From Vitis vinifera (lineage: Eukaryota; Streptophyta; Magnoliopsida; Vitales; Vitaceae): a DNA stretch of 64,000 nucleotides. The stretch lies in contig NC_081811.1 in NCBI RefSeq assembly GCF_030704535.1, forward strand, positions 1,437,501-1,501,500, in the 5' to 3' direction. How positions within the stretch are numbered: the first letter of the stretch is position 1; the number at the start of each line of letters is the position of its first letter. A model generated the notes under the pieces. It had not been told where the DNA came from. It was given only the letters and a program-made list of their open reading frames with translations, and ran no database searches. The position numbers and the translations under genes were made by a program. Positions 42,301 to 54,398 of this stretch are shown here, in pieces.

Positions 42301-45300
42301 TAATTATCAATACACTAAAAAAGCAACCTAATAGTTAATCTTGGAAATTTAATAACATGCAATTCAGATGAAGAAAGCAAAGCCGGCTCCTAATCACTCC
42401 AGGTCCGTGCAATGAATCCAATTTTGTTAATGCATCAGCAAAGATAACCCATTAATATAACAAATTTTTCATCTTTGTTTTATCAAGAAATGCATTTCTA
42501 AGCATAAACAGCAACATTAATAGTAAACATAAATAGATTAGGGCATTAACATAACTAAGTCTTCTGCCAAAAGTTTCCTTACATGTTACAGGATACCCTC
42601 CTCCCAAAAGCCCTTCTATATGAACTCTTCTCCAAGATTGGCCCCAGTATAATAATAGCCAGGATTAGCTACATCCACTTCAATTAAGCTCTCTAAGGAA
42701 ATTCCTACAGGCTATGCTGTTAGATTCAAATCTAATTGTGATCATTAGGAATTTAGATCAGAAATTTCAAAGTCCCAGGAATTGGTAGAATGGTAGTTGT
42801 TTACTTGAAAAGATTCCCAAGAATTACATTTCTGCCTTCTCCCCAATTCCCCTGAAATACAGCAGCCCTATCTTTCACATTATTTGGTAGCAATTTATAA
42901 TTTCTTCCCAGGTCCTTGAGAATTCCTAATCTCATAAACTGAAGTTCATTCTTTTCCCCAAGAAACAGGAAAAAAGCTTTGAAAAGTTAGGAAAACTTTG
43001 CTGCAAGTGGTTCACAACATTTACAGGCATTTGGGTCATCGGTGAAAAAATATATATTAGATCAAAACCTTGTTTTTTTGTTTTTTGACTTGTATGACCC
43101 AGAATGAACAAAGAGGAGACCCATGTGGTTTAGTTCTAACTTCAAAAGATTGGCAGCCAAGAAGAAAATTTTGGAAAATGAGGCTCCTGAAAACATTGAT
43201 CATGTTGTTCACCATTTTTTAATCACATTCATCCTTGCAAAGGGAACAACTAGATAACCTCTGTTCAAGTTAGGCCAGAACATAAAGGAAAAGAATTGAC
43301 ATTATGAGACATATATTCAAATTTTCATGTACATCCAAACAGCATTAATCTCAATTCCCAAGAATTCCAACTCTTGAGAGTATAATTTGCAACTTCTGAG
43401 CATTGAAACTCTCCACAGATAAACATGGCCACATATCTTGGTTGTGTTTTCCCATTAACCAAAGAACAGCCGATTAGCTTAAATAAGCTTCAGTTATCTT
43501 TAAATCCCTCCATCTTGGACAGTTTCTAATCCCTAGAGGCCAAGCAAACCAAAGGTTATCGCTAGGTACAATGCTTTTAGCCATTATGGTATGAACCCCA
43601 TCAAGAACTTCACCCTCGCAGCCAAATGATTTCCAGAATGAACTCCAATAATAAACCAAGCAACAGCATGGTTAAGATGATGATAGACTGAGCACCAAAA
43701 TTAGATTCTCATAAGAAAAAACTGGGGATGACCAATGCATGCAACTTATTTCCTTAAACAACTCTGATTGCTTGTTCCTGTCAAATAAACCAGAAAGTGG
43801 TGATAATTGTTTAAATTACTAATAAATTTAGATTATTATTTAAAAAACATTCAATATCAGAAAAGGTTGGGTTGGATTGGCCATCCCATTAAAACACTTG
43901 AATCGCTGATTCCAAATACTACATAACACACAGCAGCAGCAAATTGAAGACCTGAATATACATATGGCCATTAATTTGAACATATCTAGCAAGTAAATGA
44001 GATAATCAGCAGAGCAAAACAGAGAAGGGCACTACTACATAATGAAGCAGTAAGCAACAAGGCATTAAGAACTTTAGCCACTTCTGAAAAACATGGAAGG
44101 AAAGATACAACTCTAATATTTATTATTAAAAACAAGTAAAACCACATTATAAAGTTTAAGCAGAAACAGCAATAAAATGATACCTCTCGGCATGTTTTCC
44201 CACAAAAGGAAGGACTACTGGAATCATCAAGTATAGAATCTTCTCCCTGAGTACACATGTGATGATCTACAATAGCAAAATCAATAATGCTTTCAGCCAT
44301 AACTTCTCGCTTTAGGCCACAAAGCCTTTAAAGGGGGAAAGTACAAACATAAGAATCTACATGCAACCAAAACAATTGAAACATTAAGAAGAATAAAGGT
44401 AGGTACATTTTTCCTCACACAATTGGCAAGTAAGTAATGCAGAATCGTTTACATCAAGATTGTAGTTCATTTGATCTGTGTTCCCACTGAACATTCCACA
44501 AAACTTGCATGAACAATATATACAGTGCCAGTCACCTGAAGGGAACTTCTGCAATGAGATTAAACAAATCAATGCCTCATCTGCCAGAGTAAAACAATAT
44601 GTGAACCTATTCTACATCTAACAGCAGCAATGAAGTATCTATCTTCTAAAGCCAAAATGTGTTTCCCATTCTGGCTATCTTTCACGAGTATATATCATAA
44701 TGCAGAAATTCAACAGAACATTTCAACCACAACCAGCACATCCCAGTTTGAATTAACAAGGAAACATGTCCCCAAATTTTATTTTTTATTTGTTTAACTT
44801 GCACTAGTTGCATTTATCACCCATATGTCTACACTAGGGGTGGCAATAGGCAATGACCCCGCCAGGACTGGGAGCCCAACCCAACCTAAAGAAAAGACTA
44901 GGCAAGTTCCCTAAGCAAGACAGCCATGAGTTTGTAATTTTCTTTCCGATTGTAGTATTTAAGGGACAAACACTAAAAGGGCATCACCTACAACTTGGAA
45001 AACTAGAAAATTGTTAACATTATATATAGAAATTCATACGTTTGAACCATATTTATCTATTTGTATTCCTTATTTAATAAGGTTTTCCACAGTCCGTGCT
45101 TAGCAAGTGCAATTTACAAACATAGAACATGGGCAAAGTTTTTTTAGGATGTGACCATGTTCCTATGAACAGCAGTTGGGCAGCCCAACCCAAGCCCCTC
45201 CAGAAGCTAATTTTAGTCCCGCACTTAATGTCACATTGTGAAACCTGAAAAGTGTTAGCACCATTCGCCAAGAATCAAGATCAGCTTTCAGGAACCTTAG

Positions 45301-47538
45301 TGTACTACCAGAACAAAATGAGCCCTTAATGCCTGTGAATACCAATAGCAAGACATCTTCACCACTTTCTTATGCTGCAAAAGCTAAAACCTATTCAACA
45401 TGTCATGAAAAAAAAATTAAGCAGCTAAAGAGAAAGCAAGATTATCTATCAATGAAATTGAAACAACAGATAAAACAGTAAGAGATGTAATATATCCATA
45501 CTTGTATATCCAAGCAGCTTTGGTGGAATGTTGATGGACAACCATCACAACAGATCAAGTCCCCACCATCTCCGCATATGCCACAGGTATCATCATTTGG
45601 ATCATCAGCACCAACGTCTACAAGGTGGAACCCACTTCTTTCAGACTCCTCTTGTTTATTCCATGAATCTAGCTGGCACTGTAACAGAGAAATCCCAGTC
45701 TCTAAAATTATATTTTGAGATGGTTCGCACAATTTCATTCCTGCATGAATCTCAAATTTCGAAATTGTGAATATTTCACTACAGCAACCACAGCGAATGC
45801 CATCTCTTGAAATCCAACCCTCAAGCAGTGCCCGTGTTTTTCTTCGGTTCATATATTGCACCTTTGCATTGAGTGGCACAGTTCCCAAATCAACCATCCA
45901 GGAAAGCAGTGTTCGTTTCCCAGAATATGGTACATAGCCATCAGTATCTGTAGTCAACCCTTCCTTAGAGTGGCGGGCCAAAAGAGCAAATCGTTTTGTA
46001 TTTTGAGTTCTTTGTAATTTGCGGTTCCTGACTGATGTTAATATTCCCTTATGTAGCATCCCAGTTAAATTATCTTGCCCAGAAAGAGATGATCTCCCTT
46101 TCATTTTCCTGTTTGATGACTTCCCTCCAGCATGTTTATTTTTTCCAGATTTCTTTTTTACGATACAACATTTCATCTCACCTCCGCTGTCATATTCTTG
46201 CTCCAATTTCAATCTTCTCTTCTTTCCCTTACTAGCATTCCTCTTCAGTTTCGTGAGAACCCCATCTGGTATTGGAGTAAATGTAAAACCAGGCTCACAA
46301 TGACCATCTTCATAGTGGCTTTTAAGCACATTGTAAGCCAAGGTGACCGACCAGTAGCCCCGCCCTGTAGGACTTGTATACACTGCATCATTATACTCTT
46401 TATCCCTCCTAGGCCTATAATCAATTGTCCAACCCGCCCTCATAAGCATATCTATTATTTGCTCTCTTACTAACTTCTTTTCGGCAGCTCTACCATCTTT
46501 GCTTTTTCCTTTCTTGTGTTTAGCTTTTCTTCCTCCCCTTTTCCCTTTCCTAAAACCAAAAGCACCCACTCCCTTGCCTCTTACACCTGATGAAGTTTCA
46601 TGCTCCTGTATGCCCAGTTCATGGGATTTACTTTTTTCAGTTAATGAAAATCTGCTTGATTCTGTCCCTATATGACTGTTTGGTCCATTCCGCTGGACAA
46701 TGCCTTCCAACTTAGAGGCCCTCGTGTTTCTCTTTGACCCACTTGCCTTTTTGTTCTTTACCCTCTCTAACACCACATTTTTCCCCAGTACCTTAGGAGG
46801 CCTGCCACGTTTTCGTTTCACTTTCTCTGACCCACTTGCCTCTTCTTTCTCATCAAGTACCCTCTCCAACACCACATTTTTCCCTTGATCCTTACGAGGC
46901 CTCCCCCGTCTTCGTTCCACATGAACAGGTCTCCCCTGTTTCCCTTTCAACTTCTTTCTTGAGCCACCATCAGATTCATCTTCCTCTATCTTCACCCTTT
47001 TCTTGTCATAATGAGCACTACCACTGTCCCTCTGGCCAACCATATCGCTTTCACTCTGTTCAAGATCAACTTCTTTCCCACTCCCATTTTTTTCCATCTG
47101 AATGGCTTGCATTGCCACAGTCTTTGACCGTAGAACCCTACCAACAACCTCAACTTTACATTCCAAAGACTCCTTCACCTTCTTACAATCCCCAATCCCA
47201 CCTTCACCACGTTCAGACTTACTCTTCCTACCCCTTTTCCTCCCACGTCGTCCCGGTTCGCTAGCTTTGCCAACTTCTTCACATTCACACTCAACTTTCA
47301 CACTTTCCTTTGGCAAAGGCACAATTGCAGTTTCCTTGGACTCTCCATTCGCCTCCAAATCACTTGAAATCAATAGCGGGCATCTCTGATCATTTGAATT
47401 CAAACCCTTTTCTTCACTCTCTAAACCACCATTGTTAATCACCTCATTTCCCCTTCTCCGAACAATCACACGGCTCGAAGGCCCATTCCCCCTCTCGAGC
47501 TGGGCCGCTAAACTCCCAGATCGCAAACCCTCCTTCAT
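33349..47538 (-). CDS. IDM1-like PHD finger / GNAT-fold nuclear protein
   Basis: Eight phase-consistent coding exons: 47538-45502, 44548-44407, 44266-44184, 41125-40887, 39995-39909, 36408-36309, 35075-34862 and 34772-33349, about 1,441 residues. The N-terminal third is basic, with AT-hook-like RRRGRPRK and KRKRGRPPK motifs in a short internal duplication (GKNVVLERV twice). Then come [18 protein letters not shown], a conserved segment of this family, and a Tify-domain-binding-like region at about 543-630 ([10 protein letters not shown] ... [13 protein letters not shown]). A PHD finger starts at about 652 ([20 protein letters not shown]) and continues into exon 2. A GNAT acetyltransferase-like fold follows, with [10 protein letters not shown] as the acetyl-CoA loop. 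About 545 residues beyond the fold end are low-complexity. Arabidopsis IDM1/ROS4 relatives acetylate histone H3 and help active DNA demethylation; whether this paralogue is catalytic is unknown. A 5' UTR intron is likely (about 47846-47585). Introns 3-6 are rich in transposon remains. Confidence 0.9.
35730..35965. repeat. Dispersed repeat, copy 2 (IDM1-like gene intron 6)
   Basis: Diverged copy of 32475-32735 in the same orientation. It includes TATAAACAAACAAA, GTGTTTTTGATAGTGTTTTT and TTGCAAACATTAGGAAACAC. Non-coding. Confidence 0.6.
37839..38161 (-). mobile_element. TRIM-like miniature LTR retroelement (fossil)
   Basis: Two terminal repeats of about 72-75 bp (37839-37910 and 38087-38161), each bounded by TG...CA, enclose about 176 bp of non-coding DNA. 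On the minus strand the 38087 end is followed at once by TGGTATTAGAGC (38086-38075), close to the initiator-Met-tRNA primer site. A purine-rich GTGAGGGAGGG precedes the other repeat. This is the layout of a terminal-repeat retrotransposon in miniature with no protein. The terminal repeats are clearly diverged, so it is old. Confidence 0.7.
38100..38578. repeat. 240-bp tandem duplication covering a TRIM LTR and its flank
   Basis: The sequence from about 38100 to 38339 is repeated at 38340-38578 with an exact 240-bp offset; for instance AGATAAACAAATGATC is at 38161 and again at 38401. The two units differ at scattered positions. The first unit begins within the TRIM terminal repeat, so the duplication came after that insertion. 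Confidence 0.9.
39278..39481 (+). mobile_element. SINE (tRNA-derived head, A-rich tail)
   Basis: About 204 bp inside intron 5 of the IDM1-like gene, antisense to it. The head holds a good pol III A-box, TGGCCCAGTGG (39287-39297). The B-box is degenerate. The 3' end reads CGTTTATCAG then A-rich DNA. A target duplication is not certain. Confidence 0.65.
39551..39773 (+). mobile_element. SINE with 11-bp target-site duplication
   Basis: The head contains TAGCCCAATTGG (A-box) and GAGTTCGAATCC (B-box), the internal pol III promoter of a tRNA-derived SINE. The 3' end is CTCGGTTATC followed by a poly-A run. GATATAGCTAA at 39540-39550 is repeated exactly at 39774-39784, giving the target-site duplication. 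The intact duplication points to a fairly recent insertion into intron 5 of the IDM1-like gene. Confidence 0.92.
40204..40378 (+). mobile_element. 5'-truncated L1-type LINE 3' tail
   Basis: The segment TTTGTATACTGCCGGTGCAC, then GGGAGCGCCCCC and TTTGGCTTG, ending GGTTTATC plus poly-A, matches the 3' UTR style of plant L1-type LINEs. Only the tail is present. It lies in intron 4 of the IDM1-like gene, antisense to it, downstream of a poly-T tract (40188-40203). Confidence 0.75.
41440..42217. mobile_element. Two TRIM-like miniature LTR retroelements fused head to head (fossil)
   Basis: Right half (plus strand): terminal repeat ending ...TATTACA at 41935, primer-site-like AATGGTATTAGAGTC (41936 on), 128 bp interior, then a terminal repeat at 42064-42217 (TGTGATATCC...GGTCATTACA). 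Left half is the mirror on the minus strand: repeat 41720 to about 41852, primer-site-like DNA just below 41720, 127 bp interior, and a repeat at about 41440-41592. Interiors of near-equal length and shared TG...CA ends show the same family. The two 5' repeats meet near 41853. No protein is encoded. The copies are diverged and broken. Confidence 0.7.
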
Positions 47539-47999
47539 CTCATCAAATCACCCCCCAAACCCTAATTTCAAAAACTCCGTCCTGAGATTATCACAAACCC
47601 ACCCGAATCAAACCAAGATACATGAGCAGCCAAGCTCAATCAATCTCCAAGCAGTACCACGAAGTTTCACTGCACAAAATCATAAGCTCGATCTCACCAA
47701 CAACCCAAAGAACCCAAAAAAGACTAACAACAATAATTCTCAAGATTCAAAAACAACTAGAAAAAAAAATTTAAAAAAAAAAAAAACAAATAAATAATTC
47801 GAACAAAACAGATCAGAACCTGATACAGTGAAAACGCATACCAATGCCGAAGAGCAGACAGAAGCCATCACCGAACGACGTCGTTCGGCGGAACCGTATC
47901 GAGCCTCCGCCGGTGATGTCTGAAAGAGAAGGACAATTGGGGCCGAATTCGGGGAAGGGGGTTTAGAGAGAGAAAGTAGAGAGTTTAGAGAGAGAGGAT

Positions 48000-50380
48000 T
48001 GGTGGATTTTTATTTACCGTGACGGGGTTGTACCTTTGACACGCTGTAGACTGTTGTACCACATTGTAATGGGCGGGATCGTAATTTTGGATTCACACCG
48101 TAATTCCAATTTCCCTCCATAAAGTATTTGTGGGAAATTAGGAATCAAATTCTATCATACCATGTGTGCCTTCTAGCCCAGCCGCCCTGGCACGCCAAGC
48201 CGGTGGCCTCCATCCCTAAAACTTTGATCGGTTGAAGTCAACATCATTTTTTTTTTTTCTGATTATTTTGTGATTTTGTTTGGATTTGAAATTGGAACCG
48301 GTTGGTTGGGTCCGGGTCGAGCCGCGAGCCAATGGGTGTGCGGCTCAACCAGTTGACTGAGGGGTCAACCACTTAGGCAGGTTTTATTATTATTATTATT
48401 ATTAAAGGAGGTTTATATTATCCATGTTTATTATAATTAAATAATTTTAATTGATTTGAAATGAATTCTTAAACGTTTCCATCAAAAGAAGACCACCTTG
48501 GAAAGATTGCGCCAAACAGGCTCTTATCGCCACGTAAGATATCGTTTCGAGAATAAATTTTCTATTTTAGTTTAATATTAAAAAAAATGTTTGATATCAA
48601 ATATGGAATAAAATTATGTTAAAATTTTGGAAAAGTAGACAAATAAAATAAAAAGGAAAGTTAATTGTTTGATAATATGAGAAAATGTAAGGAAAAAAAA
48701 GCAATGAGCAAAAGAAAATTGCTTAAAAGTTTTTCCTTTTTATTTTCCTTAAAAAATGTTGAGAAAAGTTTGGGATTGGTGTATTTAGTTGATAATTTAT
48801 TTTCTCTTAAATTTTTTTTTTATAATCAATCAAATAAAGAAATTTTGTGTATATTTTTTTCCTTTACTTTTATTTTATTTGTCTATTTTTCAAATTTTTT
48901 AAAGAAATAAAATAGAGAATAAAAGTAAAATTAAAAAAATAAAATTGTGAATTATAAATTATTTCTCTTATTAGTTGTCTATTGAAAAGTTAAAGGAAAA
49001 AAAAAACTATTAAGAAATATAAATTTTAAAATTTTTTTCAAGAAAATTCAAAGGAATTACACCTTTTCCCTATTATGTTTTTTTATAATTTTTTTAATGG
49101 TATCCAAATACTAAGACTCATTTATGCAATTGTTTTTAAAAACAATTTTTAAAAATAATTTTTTCAAACTATCATATAATGCTTTATAAAACAAAAATTT
49201 GTTTTGAAAACTTAAATGTTTTTAACATATTTTTAAATATATATTTAAATTAATTTTTATATCAAATATCTTATTTTTAATCATTTAACATGTTAATATA
49301 ACAATTTTATAAAATAATTATTAAAAAATAAATAAAAATAATATAAAACAATTAAAGCTTCAAGAAATAACTAAAAACAATTAAAATATGTTTTTAGAAA
49401 ACACTATGTTTTAAAAACAAATTTTCTAAAAACTATTTTATGTAAAAACAGGAAAAGAAAAGAATTACCAAAAACGTTTTTAAGAGTTGTTATAGAAACA
49501 ACTTTTTATATCAACTTCCAATAATGGAAACCAGTAAAAAAAAAACAATTGTGGGCAATGCCACCAAAAAGGTATGAAAAATGTAAAAAAAAAATGATAG
49601 GAAGAATATGGGAATGACCTTTTTGGACTTTCAACTATACGAAAAAGGAAAAAAAAAAAGAAAAAAAAAAAGGAAAATACTAAGGTAAAATAGTGGTACG
49701 AACGATTTAGACCATGATGTGATCTAAACCAAAAACGATGAACAAGGAAATAAATGAATGACACTAATGCACAATAGGATCCAAAAATGTGTTCATGGCA
49801 TCACCTGTACGTTGGTACATTTTCAATGAGTATCAAAATAGTACACTTTTCCACTGTAGTCAGACAATGCTGTACTGTGGCCGGACCCATGGAAAAAACC
49901 AGTGTTGGTAAAAAAACAGTCAAGAAATCAAGCCAAAATCCTCCAAAAACTTTATCAGCTACCATTCAAAAGTCCCTACAGTTCTTTCAGAATCCTCACA
50001 AGTCATGACCCAAAGACCTTCTGTTACCTTTTTCTACCTTTTTATCAAACTCCCTCACCACCTAAATTTCTCATGTTTCCAACTATGCCTATATTCAGGG
50101 CCCTTCCCAGTAGGGCAGTACAGAATCTTGAGAGTCATAGTTCAAATTCATGTTTTCTTTTGGCTTAAATAGATAATTAGAGCGCATATCCTCAGTCTAG
50201 TTCTCAAATAACGGAAAATGGGATTCTTTTCAAGTCAACAGCTACATATGTTTTACTCATTTAAAGCAAAAAAGGACTGCAAATCTAATCAAAGACAAGA
50301 ACAAAATAATATTGAAGAGAGCTCTGGCAAAAAAGACAACTTGTTGTGTAATTGGCACTGAAGCAAGTTCAAAATCCCTA
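48000..50380. other. Spacer between IDM1-like promoter and RPS24 3' end
   Basis: GC-richer at 48000-48360 and then very AT-rich. It has an (ATT)n run near 48385-48405 and, at 49100-49500, poly-A/T-laden DNA with inverted GTTTTTAAAAACAA words that may be a decayed MITE. No coding frame is supported. The last 100 bp or so before 50386 are probably the RPS24 3' UTR. Confidence 0.5.
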
Positions 50381-50385
50381 GAAGC

Positions 50386-53051
50386 TCATTTCTTCTTCCC
50401 AGCCTTTGCAGCATCACTAGCCTTGGTCTGCAAGAGTAACGAGTAGTACAATGAACGTGAAGGTCCCAAATCTTTGAAGGCAAATAATATGGCTAATGGG
50501 AATGGCAATAGTAACCCAGTGTACAGCAAAAAAGGAAATTGAAAGGCCTGGTACTATTGCTAGAGTGCACACCAACAAGGTTAAAAGGAAGATGATTTCT
50601 TTACCTTCTTCACTCCTCGGACCTTCTTGGCCCTGTTCTTCCTTTCCTTCATTTGCTTCCTTGACTTTTCCACCTTGGTATCCAATCCATTCTGCGCAGA
50701 CAAGTTGCTATGGTCAGAGAAAGAGAAGCATGTTTCGAATAGCAAAATAAAGCAAGATAAGATTCCTTGTTCACTAAGTGTACATTGTTGTCTTCTTATA
50801 CATGTACACAATCACGATCATATGATTTGAATCAACAAACCTACACCCAAACAATCCCACCCTTTCTTACAAACACGATAACAAAGTTTTTTCTCGTACT
50901 TTTTTTTTCACTTATGATCTATATTATTATTAAGGCCTCCTTTGGAAAAGCTTCCTGTTTTTGGTTTTAGTTCAAAGCTAAAGTTGAAGTGAAGGCAATA
51001 CTGGCATTATAAAAGTGTATTAAAGATGAAAATTCTTCTTGCAGAAGGCAAAATAAAGCTTCTAGGAGAAGCAATATCTATTTGGCTTTCATATTGAGCT
51101 CCTTTTTAAGTTACAAGTTCTTTGAACAAAATTTGTCAAATAAACATAAAAGCTCTTATTGAACTTAAAAAAGATTTTTTGCCTTATTGGACTTTGATCC
51201 AAACATAGCCTAATTATTGTTATGGAGAATAAAATTTAGTATAAGAAAAATGCAAAAAGGTGAAAAGAACACCTAGTGAAGAGTAAGAGTGAATAAAGGA
51301 GGGGAGCTCTGGGATTATCAAACTAGGTGATATTATTAAAATGGTTGAGGATTTGACAAACTATCATCTTCATCGTTTATTTATTTTTTAAACTAAATAT
51401 GAAGATATAATGCATGCTTGCCATCAATTTCAGATCAAACCACACACACTTACATATTGTTCTAATTTTATTCACTTCATTTCCTGGTTTCCATTCTAAC
51501 CGTCTTTTTTTTTTCTCCTCTTTCCTACCATTCTTATCATTTGAGCAATGGGAAATCACCCGCCTGCAGGTTACAAGATTTGAGCAATGGTTAATCGCCC
51601 ACTGATGGGTACTCTAGACAACTGACGACCCATCTCACCTACATAAATTCCTATCAGGTTTTTTGTCTCGCACCTCTAGATGTCTTCAAGTACAAGAAAA
51701 TTGACAGTGAGTAATTCAATTTCTGTATGGTCTGACTGCTGACCTAGGTTCAGACACCATGTTAATATATGTCTATATGTCCTTCAATATAGAGTTAATA
51801 GTGATCCAATAAATCCTCTGCACATCACTCAATGCAATAAAGAATGAAAAAGGGCATATTAAGATGATAAGGCCTTAACAATAACATCCAGAAGGTTCCC
51901 CAGTCCCCACACACCAATACAGGTATGAATTGCAAGATATATGAACAGATAACAGAGAGCAGATTACCCTGATGAGCCGATACTTTGGTTCATATTTCTT
52001 TGCATTTTCAACGGAATCATAAATCAAACCGAAACCAGTAGATTTCCCCCCTCCAAAATGGGTGCGGAACTTGAACACAAATATGGAATTTGGATCCTTA
52101 ACCTCATACATTCCAGCCAATTTGTCCTTCAACTCCGCCTTCATTCAGAGAAAAAGGACACGGGTATTAACCAAAAAAGTCAATAGTCCACCCAAAGAAA
52201 ACCAAACAATTAATCATTTAGCTATACAAACAATGAGCTTAGGCAAGGGAAAACATGTTGCAACCATGTTAAGATTAAAAGAAATAATAGCGAATCTAGA
52301 ATTAAAATTTCCAGCTATATGAAACCTACTTGAATGTAATTTATAATAAATATCCTATAAATAGAGATATGCTAACAATGGCAACTGCAGATCAACTTCT
52401 CATTGAGATAAAGAGAGTCCCAACCTTGGCAACATTTGGTCTTCCAGGATGCAAAACATCTATAATCTGCACCAAACCAAATAACAATAAAAAAAATTGG
52501 AGTAAATGACAGTGAGAAAACACATTAGGGCAATTTATTTTTTCTTTCAATAACATTTATTTCGTTGTTCAGGAAATGTGGAAAAATAAAGAAAATATAG
52601 AATCACATGTTTTTAATAATATTTTTCTGAAAAATAACAAACCCAGCACCGGTAAACAAAGTACTGTGCTAAGCCGAGTTGAGCAGAGGTTCCATTTTTT
52701 CTCAGCTGCAAATAACGAATAACCTAATACTTAAAACAGGAATTCCTTTTATTTTTCTTGCATTTTCCCATGAACCAAACATAACTTTCACCGCGGCTGC
52801 CGAGGAAACAGAAAGAGAAAAGAGAAAACTAATAAAAATAAGATTGATTTTTTTTTTTTGAAAGATTCAATCTAATTTCGTATTCTCGTTTGGCCTCTAA
52901 TATTCGGAATTCCTATTATTTTCTTTTTCCGACGTTGTCTCAGCATCCAAACGGAGCTGTATCACTGAAAATAACTCACGAATTGCTTCCTCGAGAGAAG
53001 ACGATTAGTCATGAACTTCCTTGTACGAATAGTCACTGCCCTGTCCGCCAT
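50386..53051 (-). CDS. RPS24: 40S ribosomal protein S24 (eS24)
   Basis: Five phase-0 coding exons, 53051-52980, 52466-52425, 52138-51968, 50691-50605 and 50427-50386, give 137 residues, slightly over the usual 133. It reads [20 protein letters not shown], a conserved VLHPGRPNV block, [20 protein letters not shown], and a basic tail ending [10 protein letters not shown]24 is a small-subunit protein needed for early pre-rRNA processing and 40S assembly. A further 5' UTR intron is likely (donor 53186, acceptor 53057). Intron 4 (50692-51967) holds a possible MITE. The promoter has a telo-box and TGGGCC. No internal stops, so it looks active rather than a processed copy. Confidence 0.97.
50932..51211. 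mobile_element. Possible MITE in RPS24 intron 4
   Basis: The left end AAGGCCTCCTTTGGAAAAGC and the right end GATCCAAACATAGCCT are imperfect inverted repeats around about 250 bp of non-coding DNA. AT-rich ATTATTATT/AATTATTGTT words flank them and may be a blurred target duplication. Confidence 0.4.
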
Positions 53052-53187
53052 ATTTTCTGAAAACAATTCCAAGAAAAAAGAAAAAAAAAAACAAAAACAA
53101 AACCAGATCAACAAAAAGGTCCTAATAATTCATCTCAAATTAGAAGAGAAACAAAAGAAAAAAGGTAGCAACTGAGAGGAGCTCACC

Positions 53188-53230
53188 TCTCTCTCTCCCT
53201 CTCCCTCCCTCTCTCTCTCTCTCTCTCTCG
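53188..53230. repeat. CT-rich microsatellite in RPS24 5' UTR
   Basis: An imperfect CT run (GA on the gene strand) next to the inferred leader-intron donor. Confidence 0.9.
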
Positions 53231-53273
53231 CGGCGTGGTGTGCGTTTGCAGCTTCCGCAGTTTGGGAGGCCTC

Positions 53274-53317
53274 TAGGGTTTTACAAACAGGCTTCGCCTG
53301 GACCAGACGTTTGGGCC
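53274..53317 (-). promoter_or_regulatory. RPS24 telo-box and site II motif
   Basis: AAACCCTA on the gene strand at 53281-53274 and TGGGCC at 53312-53317, the same pair as upstream of RPS18. Confidence 0.7.
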
Positions 53318-53319
53318 GG

Positions 53320-53950
53320 GCCTAAATTATTTCCGCCCAATCTCTATGATTTGCTTTATTACTAAAGATCAGCTTAAGTTTAATTACTTTGACAGAATTT
53401 AATTAATTATAAATACTTGACTCGTAAAAGTAGCCACTCAAAATTTGCCACGTGAACACTTGTAGTTGGATTTTTAAAAATAAAAAGTTCTCAAAATTTA
53501 TATCAAAATAATTTTAAAATCAAATATTTATTGAGTCAAAACATTTCTAATTATTCTTAAAATTAGATCATGTTTTTTTATTTTTATCCCTTTATTTTAT
53601 TTTATTAAATGGTCAATCATTTTTATTATTGATTATTTATAAGTATTAAAAAATAGGCAATGGTTGAAAAACCTATGAAAACATGAAAAAAAATAAATAA
53701 TAATAAATTATTTTACAATTTGTTAAGAAAGCTCTGTATTTTGAGATATCTTTAAAAAAAGGTCTTTTATATAAACTTTAAATAAAAATTTCAATTTATA
53801 TAGTTTTATACATGTTAATATGATACAAAAAAAGTTTTTAGAAATTTTATGTCATCGCTTGTCAACTTTTTCAAGGGGATGGAAAAAAGGTCGAAAAATA
53901 ACTAAGAATGTCAAGTATTTTTTTCTTTTCATTTCTTTTTAAATTACCAT
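53320..53950. other. AT-rich spacer upstream of RPS24
   Basis: No gene seen; AT-rich, low-complexity DNA leading to the plastid-derived segment. Confidence 0.5.
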
Positions 53951-53954
53951 TCCT

Positions 53955-54188
53955 AATGATGTATTGGCAACATTTCGAGGACCTCCTCCTCGACTTGGAG
54001 TTCCACCCGAATAAGCAAGGGCTATATAGCTGTTGAATCTTTTACTAGCATATGAACAATTACCAGCTTTGATCGTTACAAAGGACAATGCTACCACATC
54101 GAGCTCGTTGTTGGAAAAGAAAATCAATATATCACTTATGTAACTTATCATTAGTACCTTTTTTAAAAAAGCTCAGCTACTAACACGT
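53955..54188 (+). pseudogene. rbcL: Nuclear plastid DNA insertion: rbcL fragment
   Basis: The plus strand follows plastid rbcL from about codon 34 to codon 116. Landmarks are TTGGAGTTCCACCCGAATAA (rbcL GGVPPEE region), GATCGTTACAAAGGACAATG (DRYKGRC), CTACCACATCGAG (YHIE) and GAAAATCAATATAT (ENQYI), ending near ACTAACACG (VTN). Compared with rbcL as I remember it, there are many C-to-T and G-to-A changes, at least one in-frame stop and a small internal loss of about 18 bp before the GATCGTTAC block. It cannot encode protein. This is a NUPT of moderate age. Confidence 0.85.
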
Positions 54189-54398
54189 AAAAAGGATGAA
54201 TTAAAATTTGATCATGGATGCAAAGTTAGTTTATAATATCTTGTTAACTCCTTGTTGGACTCAATGATGATTTTTGAACCCCGTAAGAGAAAATAAATTA
54301 TAAAAATAAAGTATAGAAAGCAAGACCAACTTTAAAATAGTGAATATGTGGAATTTACAATAAGGGAAAATTGACACATGTTATTTTTCATAGTTTCT

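Noticed and set aside
45442-45501. Extension of the IDM1-like exon 1 frame past the PHD finger
   Set aside because: The frame runs into the GTATGG donor and hydrophobic intron translation. The PHD finger continues properly in 44548-44407.
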